Positions 27,825-37,045 of a stretch of 64,000 nucleotides of DNA are shown in pieces. This DNA is from Roseibium aquae. GTDB lineage: Bacteria > Pseudomonadota > Alphaproteobacteria > Rhizobiales > Stappiaceae. The translations under genes were made by a program, and so were the position numbers. Position 1 is the first letter of the stretch. Each line of letters begins with the position of its first letter. The notes under the pieces are model-generated. The model worked only from the letters and a program-made list of their open reading frames with translations, searched no databases and had not been told where the DNA came from. The DNA is taken from positions 124,001 to 188,000 of the forward strand of contig NZ_VXDC01000002.1 in NCBI RefSeq assembly GCF_008711285.1, written 5' to 3'.

Positions 27825-28574
27825 ATGAAGATCCTTGTGCCCGTAAAACGGGTGATTGACTATAACGTAAAGGTCCGCGTGAAGCCGGATGGCTCGGGTG
27901 TCGATCTTGCCAATGTGAAAATGTCGATGAACCCGTTTGACGAGATCTCCGTCGAAGAGGCGCTGCGGTTGAAGGAAGCCGGCAAGGCGGACGAAGTGAT
28001 CGTCGTATCGATCGGACCAAAGCAGGCGACCGAGACCCTGCGGACAGGTCTGGCGATGGGCGCCGACCGCGGCATCCTTGTGCAGACCGATGACTCGGTC
28101 GAGCCCCTGGCGGTGGCCAAGATTTTGAAGAAGGTCGTGGAGGAAGAAGAGCCAGGGCTTGTGATCGTCGGCAAGCAGGCCATCGATGACGACTGCAATC
28201 AGACCGGCCAGATGCTGGCGGCGTTGCTCGGCTGGAGCCAGGGGACTTTCGCCTCCAAGGTTGAGCTCGGCGAGGGCACCGTCGATGTGACCCGCGAAAT
28301 CGATGGGGGTTTGCAGACCGTCAAACTCAAGATGCCAGCCATCGTGACCACCGATCTGCGCTTGAACGAACCGCGGTATGCGTCGCTCCCGAACATCATG
28401 AAGGCGAAGAAGAAGCCGATCGCCGAGAAGACACCGGCGGATTACGGGGTCGATCTCACGCCGCGCCTGACCGTTATCAAGACGGCCGAGCCTGAAGCAC
28501 GCCAGGCCGGCGTGAAGGTCGCATCGGTTGGCGAGCTGATTGATAAACTCAAGAATGAGGCCGGTGTCCTTTAA
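27825..28574 (+). CDS. etfB: Electron transfer flavoprotein beta subunit
   Basis: 249 aa. It binds AMP and pairs with EtfA to carry electrons from acyl-CoA and other dehydrogenases to ETF:quinone oxidoreductase. Clear motifs: [44 protein letters not shown], and [31 protein letters not shown] precedes the ATG. etfA begins 24 bases after the stop. Confidence 0.97.
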   Translation: MKILVPVKRVIDYNVKVRVKPDGSGVDLANVKMSMNPFDEISVEEALRLKEAGKADEVIVVSIGPKQATETLRTGLAMGADRGILVQTDDSVEPLAVAKILKKVVEEEEPGLVIVGKQAIDDDCNQTGQMLAALLGWSQGTFASKVELGEGTVDVTREIDGGLQTVKLKMPAIVTTDLRLNEPRYASLPNIMKAKKKPIAEKTPADYGVDLTPRLTVIKTAEPEARQAGVKVASVGELIDKLKNEAGVL

Positions 28575-28598
28575 GGGCCCGTCACAGGAGGACAAATC

Positions 28599-29531
28599 AT
28601 GACTACACTTCTTGTGGCCGAAGTCTCCGGCGCCGGGTTGAACGACGCGACCGCCAAGGCCTTGACCGCGGCGGCAGCGCTCGGGTCCGATGTTCATGTT
28701 CTGGTTGCCGGGAAGGACGTGAGAGCCGCTGCCGAACAGGCCGCCAAGCTTGAAGGCGTGACCAAGGTTCTGGTTGCCGACAGCGATGCGCTGGGCCACA
28801 TGCTCGCCGAGCCGGTGACCGATCTGATTGTTGCCATGGCCGGTGACTATGACGCGATCGTCGCCGCGGCGACGACAAACGGCAAAAACATCATGCCGCG
28901 TGTCGCGGCTCTGCTCGATGTGATGCAGGTTTCTGAAATCACTGCCGTTATCGACGCCGAAACCTTTGAGCGGCCGATCTACGCGGGCAATGCGATCCAG
29001 ACCGTGAAGTCAACCGATCCGAAAAAGGTCATCACCGTGCGGACGGCAAGCTTCGCCGCGGCCGGGGACGGCGGAATGGCTTCGATCGAAGAGGCGACTG
29101 TGGGGAGCGGATCCGATCTGTCTCAGTTCGTCGGGGAAGAGCTTTCAAAATCGGATCGTCCGGAGCTGGCATCTGCAAAGATCATCATTTCCGGCGGCCG
29201 CGCGTTGGGATCGGAAGAGAAGTTCCAGGAAGTCATCATGCCGGTGGCCGATGCTCTTGGTGCTGCCGTTGGCGCTTCGCGGGCCGCGGTGGATGCCGGT
29301 TATGCCCCGAACGACTGGCAGGTTGGCCAGACCGGGAAGGTGGTCGCCCCGGATCTTTACATCGCCTGCGGTATTTCCGGTGCCATCCAGCACCTGGCCG
29401 GGATGAAGGATTCCAAGATCATCGTGGCGATCAACAAGGACGAGGAAGCGCCGATTTTTCAGGTGGCGGACTATGGGCTTGTCGCCGATCTGTTCGACGT
29501 TTTGCCGGAACTGAAGGCAGCCGTCGAATAG
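28599..29531 (+). CDS. etfA: Electron transfer flavoprotein alpha subunit
   Basis: 310 aa. The N-terminal domain ends near residue 190; the FAD domain carries [61 protein letters not shown], and [15 protein letters not shown] [11 protein letters not shown]. The strong AGGAGG ribosome site lies ten bases before the ATG. A hairpin terminator candidate follows the stop. Confidence 0.97.
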   Translation: MTTLLVAEVSGAGLNDATAKALTAAAALGSDVHVLVAGKDVRAAAEQAAKLEGVTKVLVADSDALGHMLAEPVTDLIVAMAGDYDAIVAAATTNGKNIMPRVAALLDVMQVSEITAVIDAETFERPIYAGNAIQTVKSTDPKKVITVRTASFAAAGDGGMASIEEATVGSGSDLSQFVGEELSKSDRPELASAKIIISGGRALGSEEKFQEVIMPVADALGAAVGASRAAVDAGYAPNDWQVGQTGKVVAPDLYIACGISGAIQHLAGMKDSKIIVAINKDEEAPIFQVADYGLVADLFDVLPELKAAVE

Positions 29532-29558
29532 GCGGAACAACCTCATTCCCAAAATTCC

Positions 29559-29586
29559 CTCCGGCGAACGGACGATTTCGCCGGAG
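29559..29586 (+). terminator. Hairpin after etfA, probable terminator
   Basis: CTCCGGCGAA (29559–29568) and TTCGCCGGAG (29577–29586) form a perfect 10-base stem with an 8-base loop. Only a short T-containing stretch (AGTTCTT) follows, so termination may be partial and allow some read-through to the dehydrogenase gene. Confidence 0.6.
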
Positions 29587-29670
29587 AGTTCTTGCCGTTG
29601 GGCCCGAGACTTGCCAAAACTAGCCCGGCAATAACGGTCACAGGGATCGTTTGAACAAACGGATTGCAGT

Positions 29671-30552
29671 ATGGTGGTCGAGATCAAGAAAGTCGGTGTC
29701 ATTGGCGCGGGTCAAATGGGCAGCGGCATTGCCCATGTTTGTGCGCTTGGTGGCTATGACGTGGCCCTCAGCGATATCTCCCTGGAGCGCATCGAATCGG
29801 GGCTCGCCTCGATCAATGGCAACCTGGCCCGCCAGGTTCAAAAGGAACTGATCACGGAAGATCAGCGCAAAGCGGCCCTCGACCGGATCAAGCCAGCCCC
29901 GGATCTCGATCTACTGAGCGACGCAGATCTCGTGATTGAATCGGCTGTCGAGAACGAGCAGGTCAAGCGGAAGATCTTTTCCCAGCTTTGCCCGCTTCTG
30001 AAGCCCGAAGCCATTTTGGCCACCAACACCTCTTCCATCTCGATCACCCGTCTGGCGGCCGCGACCGATCGACCAGAGCGGTTTATCGGCATCCACTTCA
30101 TGAATCCGGTGCCGTTGATGGAGTTGGTTGAACTAGTGCGCGGGATCGCGACGGAAGACGAGACATTCGAGGCTTCCCAGGCGTTCTGCGACCGTTTAGG
30201 CAAGCAGACGGCGGTCGCCGAAGACTTCCCGGCCTTCATGGTCAACCGCATTCTTCTGCCGATGATCAACGAAGCAATCTACACGCTTTATGAGGGTGTC
30301 GGCTCGGTTGACTCGATCGACAAGGCGATGAAACTGGGCGCAAACCATCCCATGGGACCCTTGCAGCTCGCCGACTTCATCGGTCTGGATACCTGTCTGT
30401 CGATCATGCAGGTGCTTTACGAGGGGCTTGCCGACACGAAGTACCGGCCCTGCCCGCTTCTTGTAAAATACGTTGAGGCCGGCTGGCTCGGCCGCAAGGC
30501 TCAGCGCGGCTTTTACGATTACCGTGGCGACGTCCCGGTGCCAACCCGCTGA
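29671..30552 (+). CDS. hbdA: 3-hydroxybutyryl-CoA dehydrogenase
   Basis: 293 aa. It oxidises or reduces 3-hydroxyacyl-CoA with NAD(P). The Rossmann motif VGVIGAGQMGSGIAHV is at residues 8–23. NTSSISITRLA, GIHFMNPVPLMELVELV, and MVNRILLPMINEA follow. The C-terminal helical domain ends LVKYVEAGWLGRKAQRGFYDY. It stands between etfA and an acyl-CoA ligase, so it fits a fatty acid, poly-hydroxybutyrate or aromatic acid route. Confidence 0.94.
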   Translation: MVVEIKKVGVIGAGQMGSGIAHVCALGGYDVALSDISLERIESGLASINGNLARQVQKELITEDQRKAALDRIKPAPDLDLLSDADLVIESAVENEQVKRKIFSQLCPLLKPEAILATNTSSISITRLAAATDRPERFIGIHFMNPVPLMELVELVRGIATEDETFEASQAFCDRLGKQTAVAEDFPAFMVNRILLPMINEAIYTLYEGVGSVDSIDKAMKLGANHPMGPLQLADFIGLDTCLSIMQVLYEGLADTKYRPCPLLVKYVEAGWLGRKAQRGFYDYRGDVPVPTR

Positions 30553-30562
30553 TCCGCGGCGC

Positions 30563-32032
30563 ATGAACCTCGCCCGATACTGCCTTGAAAACGCATCTCC
30601 GGATCCCGCCGATGTGGCTTTGGAGGTGATCGGACCCGAAGGCGAGGGTCTTGAAACCTGGACCTATGGGGTCCTGCGCGACACCATTCTGCGGATCGCA
30701 GGGGGGCTGCAATCCGCCGGACTGCGGCGCGGCGACCGGGTGTTGATCCGCCTGGGGCACAGCAGCGATTTTCCGCTGGTGTTTTTTGGCGCGATTGCCG
30801 GTGGGTTCGTTCCCGTCCCCACATCCGATCTTCTGACTTCCGTGGAGGCGGGCCAGATCCTGTCCGACAGCGGCGCGGCGCTCGTCGTCCATGACGGGAA
30901 AACCGCGCTTCCGGCCTCCAGCCTCCCTCTCCTGTCCCCCGAAGCCCTGAAAACCGGCGCGATACCGGGCTTTGAAGACACCGGTCCGGACGATCCGGCC
31001 TTTCTGATATACACTTCCGGGACCAGCGGGACACCCAAAGGGGTGTTGCACGGTCAGCGGGCAGCGGCAGCGCGCAGTCCCATGTATGCGGACTGGTACG
31101 GGCTGGAACGCACGGACCGTTTGCTTCATGCCGGCGCTTTCAATTGGACCTATACGCTCGGCGTGGGGCTTATGGACCCTTGGGCCAATGGCGCAACCAG
31201 TCTTGTTTATTCCGGGCCGCGTGATCCTGCGGTGTGGCCGCGTTTGCTGGAGGCATCGGGCGCGACCCTTTTCGCTGCCGTTCCGAGCCTCTATCGGCGG
31301 ATATTGAAATATGCCGATGTCACGGCCGGATCGTTTCCAGCCCTCCGGCATGGATTGACCGCCGGGGAAGCTCTGGCAGCGGATCTTCATCTGGAATGGA
31401 CAACACGAACCAGCCGTCCCCTGTATGAGGCGCTTGGGATGAGTGAAATCTCCACCTATATCTCATCCGGCCCGACCGTGCCTGTTCGCCCCGGATCGCC
31501 CGGCAAGCCGCAAGCGGGGCGGCGGGTCGCCATTCTCAGTGAGGCAAGCGAGACGCCCGAACAGGCGGGGGCCGATGCGGTGGGGCTGCTGAGCGTTCAT
31601 CGGTCCGAACCGGGCTTGATGCTGCGCTATTGGAATCGCCCCGGTGAGACTGAATCCGCGTTTCGGGGCGATTGGTTCTTGACGGGAGACCGGGCCCGGC
31701 AGGATCGGGATGGCTACATCTGGTACGAAGGGCGTGCAGATGACGTGATGAATGCATTCGGATACCGCGTGGCGCCCGAGGAGGTTGAGCGGGCCTTGAT
31801 GCGCCACGAGGAGGTGGCGGAAGTGGCGGTCACCTCGGTGGAGGCGAGACCCGGCGTTCATCTGATCACCGCTTTTGTCGTTCCCCGGGATCCCGGTTTT
31901 GAGGATGCCACCGTTCTTGCCGCCCATGCGGGCGGTTGCCTTGCCGAGTACAAGCGGCCGAAAGCCTATCGGTTTGTCAGCTCCTTGCCCCGGACGCCAT
32001 CCGGCAAACTGCAGCGCAAGTCCCTGGTCTGA
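30563..32032 (+). CDS. AMP-forming acyl/aryl-CoA ligase
   Basis: 489 aa, begun ten bases after the dehydrogenase stop. The ATP loop IYTSGTSGTPKGVLHGQ, the adenylation core YEALGMSEISTYISS, DRARQDRDGYIWYEGRADDVMNAFGYRVAPEEVE and the catalytic Lys in RTPSGKLQRKSL are intact. It is related to benzoate- and medium-chain acyl-CoA ligases; the substrate cannot be told. It is shorter than acetyl-CoA synthetase. Pairing with hbdA suggests that it activates an acid for beta-oxidation-like chemistry. Confidence 0.88.
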   Translation: MNLARYCLENASPDPADVALEVIGPEGEGLETWTYGVLRDTILRIAGGLQSAGLRRGDRVLIRLGHSSDFPLVFFGAIAGGFVPVPTSDLLTSVEAGQILSDSGAALVVHDGKTALPASSLPLLSPEALKTGAIPGFEDTGPDDPAFLIYTSGTSGTPKGVLHGQRAAAARSPMYADWYGLERTDRLLHAGAFNWTYTLGVGLMDPWANGATSLVYSGPRDPAVWPRLLEASGATLFAAVPSLYRRILKYADVTAGSFPALRHGLTAGEALAADLHLEWTTRTSRPLYEALGMSEISTYISSGPTVPVRPGSPGKPQAGRRVAILSEASETPEQAGADAVGLLSVHRSEPGLMLRYWNRPGETESAFRGDWFLTGDRARQDRDGYIWYEGRADDVMNAFGYRVAPEEVERALMRHEEVAEVAVTSVEARPGVHLITAFVVPRDPGFEDATVLAAHAGGCLAEYKRPKAYRFVSSLPRTPSGKLQRKSLV

Positions 32033-32044
32033 TCCGGCAAACTT

Positions 32045-32059
32045 TTAACGTTGCGTTTA
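32045..32059. promoter_or_regulatory. Near-match CtrA box before the YjfB-like gene
   Basis: TTAA, seven bases, TTTA; one mismatch to TTAA-N7-TTAA. It ends 43 bases before the ATG of the YjfB-like gene. Several one-mismatch sites are expected by chance in a window of this size, so it is weak alone. Confidence 0.35.
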
Positions 32060-32102
32060 CCGTTTCCCGACATGGTGCGGTGGTGGAAACCGGAGTTGAC
32101 CG

Positions 32103-32306
32103 ATGGATACTGTCAGCCTTGCCAATGCCTACGTAGCCAGCACCCAGGCTCAAACCGGCCAGGCACTGCAGGCCAAACTCTTGAAGATGTCCGCCGACCA
32201 GCAAGCTGGTGTCGTCGCTCTTCTCGAGGCCGGCGCCCAGGGTCTCGAATCGGCGCAGGCAGCCCCCCCTCAGGGCCTTGGCACCGCCATCGACGTCACG
32301 GCTTGA
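32103..32306 (+). CDS. YjfB-like putative motility protein
   Basis: 67 aa. It is mostly helical (residues 4–45, rich in Ala, Gln and Leu) with AQTGQALQAKLLKMSADQQ, then a short linker and the end GLGTAIDVTA. This matches the layout of the YjfB putative motility family as I know it: an N-terminal Ala/Gln helix and a C-terminal Leu-Gly-x-x-(Ile/Val)-Asp-x-x. No Cys, Trp, signal or membrane segment. GGAG at 32092–32095 supports the start. The same tail ends the next two small proteins. Confidence 0.7.
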   Translation: MDTVSLANAYVASTQAQTGQALQAKLLKMSADQQAGVVALLEAGAQGLESAQAAPPQGLGTAIDVTA

Positions 32307-32590
32307 TCGTCTTTGACTGAACGAAAACTCCTAGTGGTCGGTATCGTATTTTTTCGGCTCCGGTGAAGCCGGGGCGTGTTATGGCTTTTTGGATCGAAAT
32401 CAAGCTGACCTTCTTTCAAAAAACCTTTGTTTTCATGCCGATGATCGGAATTATCTAAAATTTTATTAAATACCCTCCGATAAGGTAAGCGGCTTCTTTT
32501 CTCTATCCTGAAGCAGCTGCCTCCCTTTACTTTTCTTTCGGGTGCAAGTGGTGACATATAGGCGAGTATTATCCAAGAACTGGAGTACTC
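32307..32590. other. AT-rich spacer between the first and second small genes
   Basis: No gene. The base composition is markedly AT-rich for this window from about 32390 to 32530. It holds a one-mismatch CtrA box (32455–32469) and a TATTAT hexamer (32567–32572) without a good partner. A control region for the second and third small genes is likely. Confidence 0.45.
32455..32469. promoter_or_regulatory. Near-match CtrA box before the second small gene
   Basis: CTAA, seven bases, TTAA; one mismatch. The surrounding AT-rich sequence raises the chance of coincidence. It lies 121 bases before the ATG at 32591. Confidence 0.25.
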
Positions 32591-32851
32591 ATGCCTGAGG
32601 GAATTGGATATTCGTCCGCCCAGGCGCTTAGTCAATCGACCGTCCTTCCGCAAAACGAGCGGATGGCCGAAAAGGCCGAGGCGGTCCGGACCCGCCAGGG
32701 TGAAGCGGTCGCGGAAATCGTTGGCCGCCAGGCGCAATTCAGCAGCAGCCGGGCCGAGACGCTCGCCCGGCAAGCTGAGCAACTCGAAAACCGGGTCGAG
32801 ACACGAAATGACCAGAATGGCCTGGGGAACCGCGTCAATCTCGTCGTTTGA
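32591..32851 (+). CDS. Small helical protein with C-terminal GLGNxV(N/D) tail, first of a pair
   Basis: 86 aa; no known family recognised. It is hydrophilic and rich in Arg, Glu, Gln and Ala, with a long helix from about residue 20 to 72 (VRTRQGEAVAEIVG, then SSSRAETLARQAEQLENR), no Cys or Trp, no signal peptide and no membrane segment. It ends GLGNRVNLVV at the stop codon. GGAGT precedes the ATG. GC-rich third positions support coding. The next small gene begins 44 bases later. An unrelated minus-strand open frame over it is rejected. Confidence 0.65.
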   Translation: MPEGIGYSSAQALSQSTVLPQNERMAEKAEAVRTRQGEAVAEIVGRQAQFSSSRAETLARQAEQLENRVETRNDQNGLGNRVNLVV

Positions 32852-32895
32852 CCGGACCGGGCGTGCCGCAAGGCGAACCATTGGAGTTTGGAATC

Positions 32896-33108
32896 ATGGC
32901 AAGCATATCTGACAGCACCAGCTCTGCGGCTGCCTACAGCACGGCGAATGTCCGCAGCGAACTGGCGACGAACGCGATTCGGGATCAAAACGAGCAGGAA
33001 CGCCAGGTGGCCGAACGTCTGGAAGAGGCTGACGCGACCGAGCAGCAGGAAGAACGTGAGAACCGGCAGATCCCCGGGCTTGGAAACGCCGTCGACATCA
33101 CCGTCTGA
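32896..33108 (+). CDS. Small helical protein with C-terminal GLGNxV(N/D) tail, second of a pair
   Basis: 70 aa; no known family recognised. The N-terminus is Ser/Ala-rich (ISDSTSSAAAYSTANV). The middle is a charged helix (QNEQERQVAERLEEADATEQ). It ends IPGLGNAVDITV at the stop. No Cys or Trp. The tail matches that of the two preceding proteins and the body resembles the one before. GGAGT stands 10 bases before the ATG. Probably co-transcribed with the previous gene. Confidence 0.65.
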   Translation: MASISDSTSSAAAYSTANVRSELATNAIRDQNEQERQVAERLEEADATEQQEERENRQIPGLGNAVDITV

Positions 33109-33180
33109 CGCCGGTCCGGATCAAGACTTCTTCGGTTCGTGAGTGACAGCGCCGGCCAAATCTAACCGGCGCCATGACCG

Positions 33181-33843
33181 TTAATCTTGGGGGCGTGCCA
33201 TCGCCGCCCTGATGAGGGCCACAGCTTCGCTGTCGGCCCATTCCGCCGGACCATACATGGTACCGATTTCGCAGCCCTCTGGCCCGATCAGGATGGTTGT
33301 CGGCAGTCCGGTTGCGCGCGCCTTTGCCCGCAGGTCCTTGAACAGGCCGTTCGAGGCATCGTGGTAATAGGTAAGGCGGTTGACGCCGATTTCTTCCAGA
33401 AACGCTTTTGGTTTCTCCGGTCCCCCGCGATCCAGATTCACCGCCACGACCTTGAAATCCTCCCCTCCCAGATCCGCCTGGAGTTTGTCGAGTGCCGGCA
33501 TTTCCTTCCGGCAGGGTGCGCACCATGTGGCCCAAAGGTTCATCAAGACGGTGCGCCCTTCGAAATCCGCTATACTGACTTCCTCGTCGTCAGGCCCGAG
33601 AAACACCAGATCGTCCAGTGGGAGCGGGTTCTGCGCGGGCAGAAACGCGGCGACTTCACCGGTCGCGAAAGGCTTTGTTTCCTGAGCCGCGGCCATGGAG
33701 ACGGAACAGCTTTGGCCGCCGGCGATATTGCCAGCGGGGCTGGCGATCACGTATACCGCGACCGCGATGGCCGCGGCACCGCCAAGGCCGGCAGCAATCA
33801 CACCAGGTTTCAAGCGGGGTCCGGTTTCCGTCGGATTCGTCAT
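33181..33843 (-). CDS. tlpA: TlpA-like membrane-anchored thioredoxin
   Basis: 220 aa. An N-terminal membrane anchor (about residues 13–35) leads to a periplasmic thioredoxin domain with [13 protein letters not shown] (the CxxC pair, residue ~105) and the cis-Pro in [12 protein letters not shown]. TlpA proteins reduce periplasmic thiols, notably for cytochrome c oxidase copper centres. It is divergent from argH, only 42 bases apart, so the promoters overlap. The tlpA–argH divergent pair is common in Hyphomicrobiales. Confidence 0.92.
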   Translation of the reverse strand: MTNPTETGPRLKPGVIAAGLGGAAAIAVAVYVIASPAGNIAGGQSCSVSMAAAQETKPFATGEVAAFLPAQNPLPLDDLVFLGPDDEEVSIADFEGRTVLMNLWATWCAPCRKEMPALDKLQADLGGEDFKVVAVNLDRGGPEKPKAFLEEIGVNRLTYYHDASNGLFKDLRAKARATGLPTTILIGPEGCEIGTMYGPAEWADSEAVALIRAAMARPQD

Positions 33844-33885
33844 TTTTCTTCGTCCTCGCAAGGGGCATTTCAAAAGGGCCAGGGC

Positions 33886-35277
33886 ATGAGCAATCGCATG
33901 TGGGGCGGTCGGTTCGCCGAAGGACCGGACGCGATCATGGAGGAGATCAACGCCTCTATCGACTACGATCGCAAGCTATATAGGCAGGACATCGAAGGCT
34001 CGAAAGCCCATGTGCGCATGCTGGCCGCCCGTCAAATTGTCACGCCGGACGATGCCAAGGCGATCGTTCAAGGTCTAGACACGATCCTGTCAGAGATCGA
34101 AAGCGGAACGTTCACGTTTTCCAGAGCGCTGGAAGACATCCATATGAATGTCGAGGCCCGATTGGCGGAACTGATCGGTCCGGCGGCCGGCCGTCTGCAC
34201 ACCGCCCGCTCGCGCAACGACCAGGTGGCCACGGACTTTAAGTTGTGGGTCCGCGACACGCTCGACACGCTCGACGACCAACTGTCGGAGTTGATGCAAG
34301 TCCTGGCGGAAAAGGCCGAGCTGCATGCCGGCGATGTGATGCCGGGCTTCACCCACCTTCAGTCGGCTCAACCTGTCACCTTCGGCCACCATCTGATGGC
34401 TTATGTCGAAATGTTCGCCCGCGACCGGTCCAGGGTTCGCGATGCCCGCAAACGGATGAATGAAAGTCCGCTTGGCTCGGCGGCGCTGGCCGGGACCTCG
34501 TTTCCCATTGACCGGAAGATGACGGCCGAGGCGCTTGGGTTTGACCGTCCGACCGCCAATTCGCTGGATGCCGTCTCGGACCGCGATTTCGTGATCGAGG
34601 CTCTGTCCTGCGCCTCGATCACAGCGATGCATTTGTCCCGGCTGGCGGAAGAGATCGTGATCTGGTGCTCGGCCCAATTCGGTTTCGTGAAACTGTCGGA
34701 CAAATTCTCGACCGGCTCGTCGATCATGCCGCAAAAGAAAAATCCGGATGCGGCCGAACTGGTTCGCGCCAAGACCGGCCGAATCTACGGGTCGCTGCAG
34801 GGTCTGCTCACGATGATGAAGGGCCTGCCCCTGGCCTATTCCAAGGACATGCAGGAAGACAAGGAACAGGCGTTCGACGGTCTGGCCAGCATCTCCCTGG
34901 CGCTTGCGGCGATGACCGGCATGATGCGGGACCTTGAGCCCGTGATCAAAACCATGAAGAAAGCGGCCGGATCGGGATATGCCACGGCAACCGATCTGGC
35001 GGACTGGCTGGTCCGGGTTCTGGGGCTTCCGTTTCGCGATGCCCATCACGTGACCGGGAAGATGGTGGCGCTCGCCGTTGACAAGGGTGTCGAGTTGCAC
35101 AAGGTGCCCCTTGAGGACATGAAAGCGGTTGAGCCGAGAATCACCCAGGAAGTGTTCTCGGTTCTGTCGGTTGATAAGTCCGTGCGCAGCCGGACAAGCT
35201 ATGGCGGGACATCGCCAGTTAATGTGCGCAAGCAGGCGCGCCGCTGGCTGAAGGCGCTGGCCGCGGAGAAGGCCTGA
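33886..35277 (+). CDS. argH: Argininosuccinate lyase
   Basis: 463 aa. It is the last step of arginine synthesis: argininosuccinate to arginine and fumarate. It starts [18 protein letters not shown] after [54 protein letters not shown] and the fumarase-family signature [14 protein letters not shown] are present. Full length. The frame continues upstream through the tlpA region but without homology. Confidence 0.97.
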   Translation: MSNRMWGGRFAEGPDAIMEEINASIDYDRKLYRQDIEGSKAHVRMLAARQIVTPDDAKAIVQGLDTILSEIESGTFTFSRALEDIHMNVEARLAELIGPAAGRLHTARSRNDQVATDFKLWVRDTLDTLDDQLSELMQVLAEKAELHAGDVMPGFTHLQSAQPVTFGHHLMAYVEMFARDRSRVRDARKRMNESPLGSAALAGTSFPIDRKMTAEALGFDRPTANSLDAVSDRDFVIEALSCASITAMHLSRLAEEIVIWCSAQFGFVKLSDKFSTGSSIMPQKKNPDAAELVRAKTGRIYGSLQGLLTMMKGLPLAYSKDMQEDKEQAFDGLASISLALAAMTGMMRDLEPVIKTMKKAAGSGYATATDLADWLVRVLGLPFRDAHHVTGKMVALAVDKGVELHKVPLEDMKAVEPRITQEVFSVLSVDKSVRSRTSYGGTSPVNVRKQARRWLKALAAEKA

Positions 35278-35364
35278 TCGCTCAAGACGCGGCGGCCCCT
35301 TGCCGTTCGGCGTTTTGCATGCGAGGAGAAGGCCGAGCAGCTTGAGGGCAACCGGGGAAAGAAG

Positions 35365-35577
35365 ATGCGGATGAATTCTGCGGGCAGGGCATGTTTGCTG
35401 GTGGCGGTGAGTGGCGCGATCCTCCTTGGCGGATGCGGCCGGAAGGGTGGCCTGGAGGATCCCAGGAGTGCCCCGGACGCGATCAGTCAAGGTGTTGACC
35501 CGGCCACCGGAGCGGCGATCGAACCGCTTCCGAGCACCGAACCTCGAGGCTTTGTCCTGGATCCGCTGATCCGTTAA
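35365..35577 (+). CDS. lptM: Small lipoprotein LptM/YifL-like
   Basis: 70 aa. The signal peptide ends in the lipobox LLGGC (about residues 20–24), and the mature part begins CGRKGGLEDP, the typical start of LptM. It is followed by a short Pro-rich tail. In E. coli LptM supports disulfide maturation of LptD. It sits between argH and lysA, its usual alphaproteobacterial position. GGGGAAAG precedes the ATG. Confidence 0.88.
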   Translation: MRMNSAGRACLLVAVSGAILLGGCGRKGGLEDPRSAPDAISQGVDPATGAAIEPLPSTEPRGFVLDPLIR

Positions 35578-35632
35578 TTGCCGCATCCTGACCGGGCAAC
35601 GCGCCCGGATTTGCCCCAAATGGGAGCCTGTC

Positions 35633-36907
35633 TTGCACCATTTCGCTTACAAGAATGGCGTGTTGCACGCCGAAGATGTTCCGCTCCCGCGGATTGCCGC
35701 CGACGTTGGGACGCCGTTCTATGTCTATTCCACGGCGACCTTGACCCGGCATTACGAGGTCTTCACCTCAGCTTTCAGCGATATCCCCTCGCTGGTCTGC
35801 TACGCGATGAAGGCCAATTCCAACCAGGCGGTTCTCGCGACCCTGGCAAGGCTGGGCGCCGGCATGGACGTGGTGTCGGAAGGCGAGCTTCGCCGCGCGC
35901 GCGCGGCCGGCGTTCCGGCCAGCAAGATTTTGTTCTCCGGAGTTGGCAAAACCGAGGCGGAACAGGCTTGCGCACTGGCCGAGGACATTCTTTGTTTCAA
36001 CGTGGAATCCGAGCCCGAGTTGCATCAGCTGTCGCGGGTCGCCATGGACATGGGAACCGTTGCCCGGGTTTCCCTGCGCATCAATCCCGATGTGGACGCC
36101 AGGACCCACGCGAAAATCTCCACGGGCAAGGCGGAAGACAAGTTCGGGATTTCATGGCAAAGGGCCCGGGAAGTCTACGCGACCGCCGCCCGCCTGCCGG
36201 GGATCAAGGTCACCGGCATCGACATGCATATCGGGTCCCAGATCACGGACTTGCAGCCATTCGATGATGCCTTTGCCCGGCTCGGCGGATTGATCCGGGA
36301 TTTGCGCGCGGACGGCCATGTTATCGATCACATCGATCTCGGCGGCGGCCTTGGCATTCCCTACACGAGCGACAACGACCCGCCGCCGCATCCCGATGCC
36401 TATGCCGAAGTCGTGAAAAAGCATGTTCGTGAGCTGGATTGCACGATCATGTTCGAGCCGGGCCGCCTGATCGCAGGCAATGCCGGTCTGCTCGTTACCA
36501 AGGTCATTTACGTGAAGGATGGCGATGACAAGCACTTTGTCATCGTCGACGGGGCGATGAATGATCTGATCCGCCCGACGCTCTATGATGCGTACCATGA
36601 AGTGCGGCCTGTCCTGGAACCTGGCGGCGATGCATCGCGGCTGAAGGCCGATATTGTCGGGCCGGTGTGCGAAACCGGCGATTATCTCGCCAAGGGGCGC
36701 GATATTCCGCTTGTCGCCGCCGGAGATCTTCTGGCCGTTTTTTCGGCGGGCGCCTATGGCGCGGTTCAGGCCGGCACCTACAATTCCCGCCTTTTGATAC
36801 CCGAGGTGCTTGTGAACAATGACGAGTTTGCCGTCGTCCGGCCCCGGCCAACCTATGACGATATGATCGGTCTGGACCGGATTCCGGAGTGGCTAACGGG
36901 TTCGTGA
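35633..36907 (+). CDS. lysA: Diaminopimelate decarboxylase
   Basis: 424 aa, TTG start with GGGAG six bases before it. This PLP fold-III enzyme makes lysine from meso-diaminopimelate. VCYAMKANSNQAVL holds the PLP Lys, GIDMHIGSQ and DLGGGLGIPY bind phosphate, MFEPGRLIAGNAG follows, and VGPVCETGDYLAKGR holds the catalytic Cys. Full length. Confidence 0.96.
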   Translation: MHHFAYKNGVLHAEDVPLPRIAADVGTPFYVYSTATLTRHYEVFTSAFSDIPSLVCYAMKANSNQAVLATLARLGAGMDVVSEGELRRARAAGVPASKILFSGVGKTEAEQACALAEDILCFNVESEPELHQLSRVAMDMGTVARVSLRINPDVDARTHAKISTGKAEDKFGISWQRAREVYATAARLPGIKVTGIDMHIGSQITDLQPFDDAFARLGGLIRDLRADGHVIDHIDLGGGLGIPYTSDNDPPPHPDAYAEVVKKHVRELDCTIMFEPGRLIAGNAGLLVTKVIYVKDGDDKHFVIVDGAMNDLIRPTLYDAYHEVRPVLEPGGDASRLKADIVGPVCETGDYLAKGRDIPLVAAGDLLAVFSAGAYGAVQAGTYNSRLLIPEVLVNNDEFAVVRPRPTYDDMIGLDRIPEWLTGS

Positions 36908-37045
36908 CATAATTTCTGCCGTGTTTACCGGGTCAACTGCTTGCCGAGTCCGGTCCTTTGCCTCACCTTACATAAGGCGACGAGGGCCAAAGTCCGGGTG
37001 GGAACGCCAGGGCTGAGCCAGGACGCGTGACACGGAGGCGGACAA

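Noticed and set aside
32270-32881. 203-codon minus-strand frame across the small-protein region
   Set aside because: No domain, no ribosome site, and the plus-strand small genes share a tail and each has a GGAGT site.
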